Shown here one piece after another: positions 5,144 to 6,372 of a stretch of 6,372 nucleotides of DNA. The translations under genes were made by a program, and so were the position numbers. This DNA is from Ilumatobacteraceae bacterium. Lineage in GTDB: Bacteria > Actinomycetota > Acidimicrobiia > Acidimicrobiales > Ilumatobacteraceae. The stretch lies in the NCBI GenBank assembly GCA_023263465.1, contig JALQWV010000179.1, positions 1 through 6,372 of the forward strand. Reading direction: 5' to 3'. A model generated the notes under the pieces. It did no database searches and had not been told where the DNA came from. It worked only from the letters and a program-made list of their open reading frames with translations. Numbering within the stretch: position 1 is the first letter of the stretch; each line of letters opens with the position of its first letter.

Positions 5144-6372
5144 ATGACACAACAATCTGAGAAGTTACGAAATATCGCCTTAGTGGCGCACGTAGACCAT
5201 GGAAAAACCACCCTCGTAGATGCGCTGTTGCGTAGTACAGGAACCTTTGCAGCTCATGCCGCTGTAGTTGAGCGTGTCATGGACAATGACGACCAAGAGC
5301 GCGAACGAGGAATCACCATCTTGGCCAAGGCCGCTCAGATTGAGTGGAAGGGCACCAAAATCAATCTTGTAGACACACCTGGTCACGCTGACTTCGGTGG
5401 TGAAGTAGAGCGTGCATTGGCTCTGGTTGACGGAATTTTGTTACTTGTAGACGCAGCTGAAGGCCCATTACCGCAAACGCGTTATGTGTTGTCAAAGGCT
5501 CTAACGCTTGACCTTCCCGTGATTTTGGTGATCAACAAAGTTGATCGACAAGATGAACGAAAAGAAGAAGTTCTTCAAGAGGTTGAACAGCTTTTCCTTG
5601 ATCTCGCGCACGCTGACCATCACCTGTCATTTCCTGTTTACTCAGCCGTTGCTCGTGAAAGTAGGGCAATGAAGGGCCTAGGAATGCCAGCGGCTGATGC
5701 AGACCTCAGCCCGCTCCTTGATGCAATTGTTGAACATATTCCTGCCCCTAAAAATGATGCAAATGCTCCTTTGCAAGCAATGGTGACAAACCTCGATGCT
5801 TCTGATTATTTGGGTCGTCTCGCAATTGGTCGAGTGATTTCAGGAGTTTTACGCAAAGGCGACAACGTTGCGGTTTGTCAAAAGCCAACTGAAACCAATG
5901 CCAATCCAGTCTTGAAACGCAAGCTCAGCAGCCTTTTCCAGTTTTCTGGAATTGAGCGTTCAGACGCAACTGAGATAGTCGCAGGTGACTTGTTCATTCT
6001 TTCGGGAATTGAAGAGGTCGAGGTGGGCGACACCATTGCATCAGTAGACAATCCGGTTGCACTTCCACGACTTGAGGTTGACGAACCAGTTTTGCGAATG
6101 AGTTTTGGAGTAAATACTTCTCCATACGCGGGTCGCGACGGCAAATACCTCACAAGTCGTCACTTGCGTGATCGATTGAATAAAGAAATTCTTGGAAACG
6201 TAAGTATCAAAATTTCCAATACCGAAGTTGCAGAAGTGATGGAAGTTGCTGGTCGAGGAGAATTGCAACTTGCAGTGCTTATCGAGAACATGCGCCGGGA
6301 AGGTTTTGAGTTGCAAGTAAGTCGCCCAGAAGTAATTACGAAGGAAATTGACGGAAAGCGTCAGGAGCCTCT
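5144..6372 (+). CDS. typA: Ribosome-associated GTPase TypA/BipA (3'-truncated by the window)
   Basis: About 409 codons of a protein normally near 610 residues are present; the frame is still open at the window edge. TypA binds the 70S ribosome like EF-G and supports ribosome assembly and growth under stress, especially cold. The GTPase domain has all its motifs: G1 AHVDHGKT at 15-22, G2 in ERGITI at 54-59, G3 DTPGH at 77-81, G4 NKVD at 131-134, and G5 in YSAVA at 166-170. An EF-Tu-like beta-barrel follows from about 205 (PLQAMVTNLDASDYLGRLAIGRV), then an EF-G domain III-like region from about 315, ending in GRGELQL and ENMRREGFELQVSRPEVI. The TypA-specific C-terminal domain lies outside the window. 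The ATG at 5144 is fixed by an in-frame TAA at 5114-5116 and the position of G1. No Shine-Dalgarno precedes it; the leader is pyrimidine- and A-rich. Confidence 0.95.
   Translation, partial: MTQQSEKLRNIALVAHVDHGKTTLVDALLRSTGTFAAHAAVVERVMDNDDQERERGITILAKAAQIEWKGTKINLVDTPGHADFGGEVERALALVDGILLLVDAAEGPLPQTRYVLSKALTLDLPVILVINKVDRQDERKEEVLQEVEQLFLDLAHADHHLSFPVYSAVARESRAMKGLGMPAADADLSPLLDAIVEHIPAPKNDANAPLQAMVTNLDASDYLGRLAIGRVISGVLRKGDNVAVCQKPTETNANPVLKRKLSSLFQFSGIERSDATEIVAGDLFILSGIEEVEVGDTIASVDNPVALPRLEVDEPVLRMSFGVNTSPYAGRDGKYLTSRHLRDRLNKEILGNVSIKISNTEVAEVMEVAGRGELQLAVLIENMRREGFELQVSRPEVITKEIDGKRQEP

Overview
The window reads as ordinary core chromosome of a moderate-GC actinobacterium. The best taxonomic evidence is a DUF3151 protein, a family known from Actinobacteria, together with a TAnnnT-type promoter that appears to drive a leaderless transcript, an actinobacterial habit. 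The GC content is moderate, and a plsC gene coupled to what looks like the tail of a cytidylate kinase gene fits an aquatic Acidimicrobiia-like lineage. That lineage call is an inference. I see no insertion sequences, phage genes, CRISPR arrays, tRNAs or rRNAs.

Layout. Bases 1-725 (+): the last codons of an upstream gene (possibly cmk), joined through a TAATG junction to plsC, a 1-acylglycerol-3-phosphate acyltransferase. Bases 732-2272 (-): a two-gene unit converging on plsC, with a small two-helix membrane protein gene followed, through a GTGA overlap, by an M18 zinc aminopeptidase gene. Bases 2273-2329: a short divergent intergenic region with a 7-bp inverted repeat overlying a promoter whose predicted start coincides with the ATG of the next gene. 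Bases 2330-4807 (+): a tight four-gene operon of DUF3151, a MobA-like nucleotidyltransferase, a single-domain rhodanese and ribonuclease D. Bases 4808-4910: a structured intergenic leader with a 10-bp tandem repeat, a -10-like hexamer, a possible 24-codon ORF coupled to the rnd stop, and two hairpins. One hairpin holds the Shine-Dalgarno sequence of the next gene. Bases 4911-5105 (+): a 64-residue protein with a basic N-terminus and an acidic C-terminus. Bases 5144-6372 (+): the first two thirds of typA/bipA, running off the window.

How the genes relate. They cover phospholipid synthesis, peptide turnover, molybdenum cofactor and sulfur chemistry, RNA processing, and ribosome-associated GTPase function. 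MobA next to a rhodanese suggests, without proving, a link between molybdenum-cofactor maturation and sulfur transfer. RNase D and TypA both act on RNA or the ribosome, and the small charge-polarised protein between them may do so too.

I found no convincing exotic new system. The most unusual part is the 4807-4911 leader, where a leader ORF, mutually exclusive stems and a buried ribosome-binding site together look like a translational control region. The small membrane protein coupled to the aminopeptidase and the 64-residue protein are the least understood genes.
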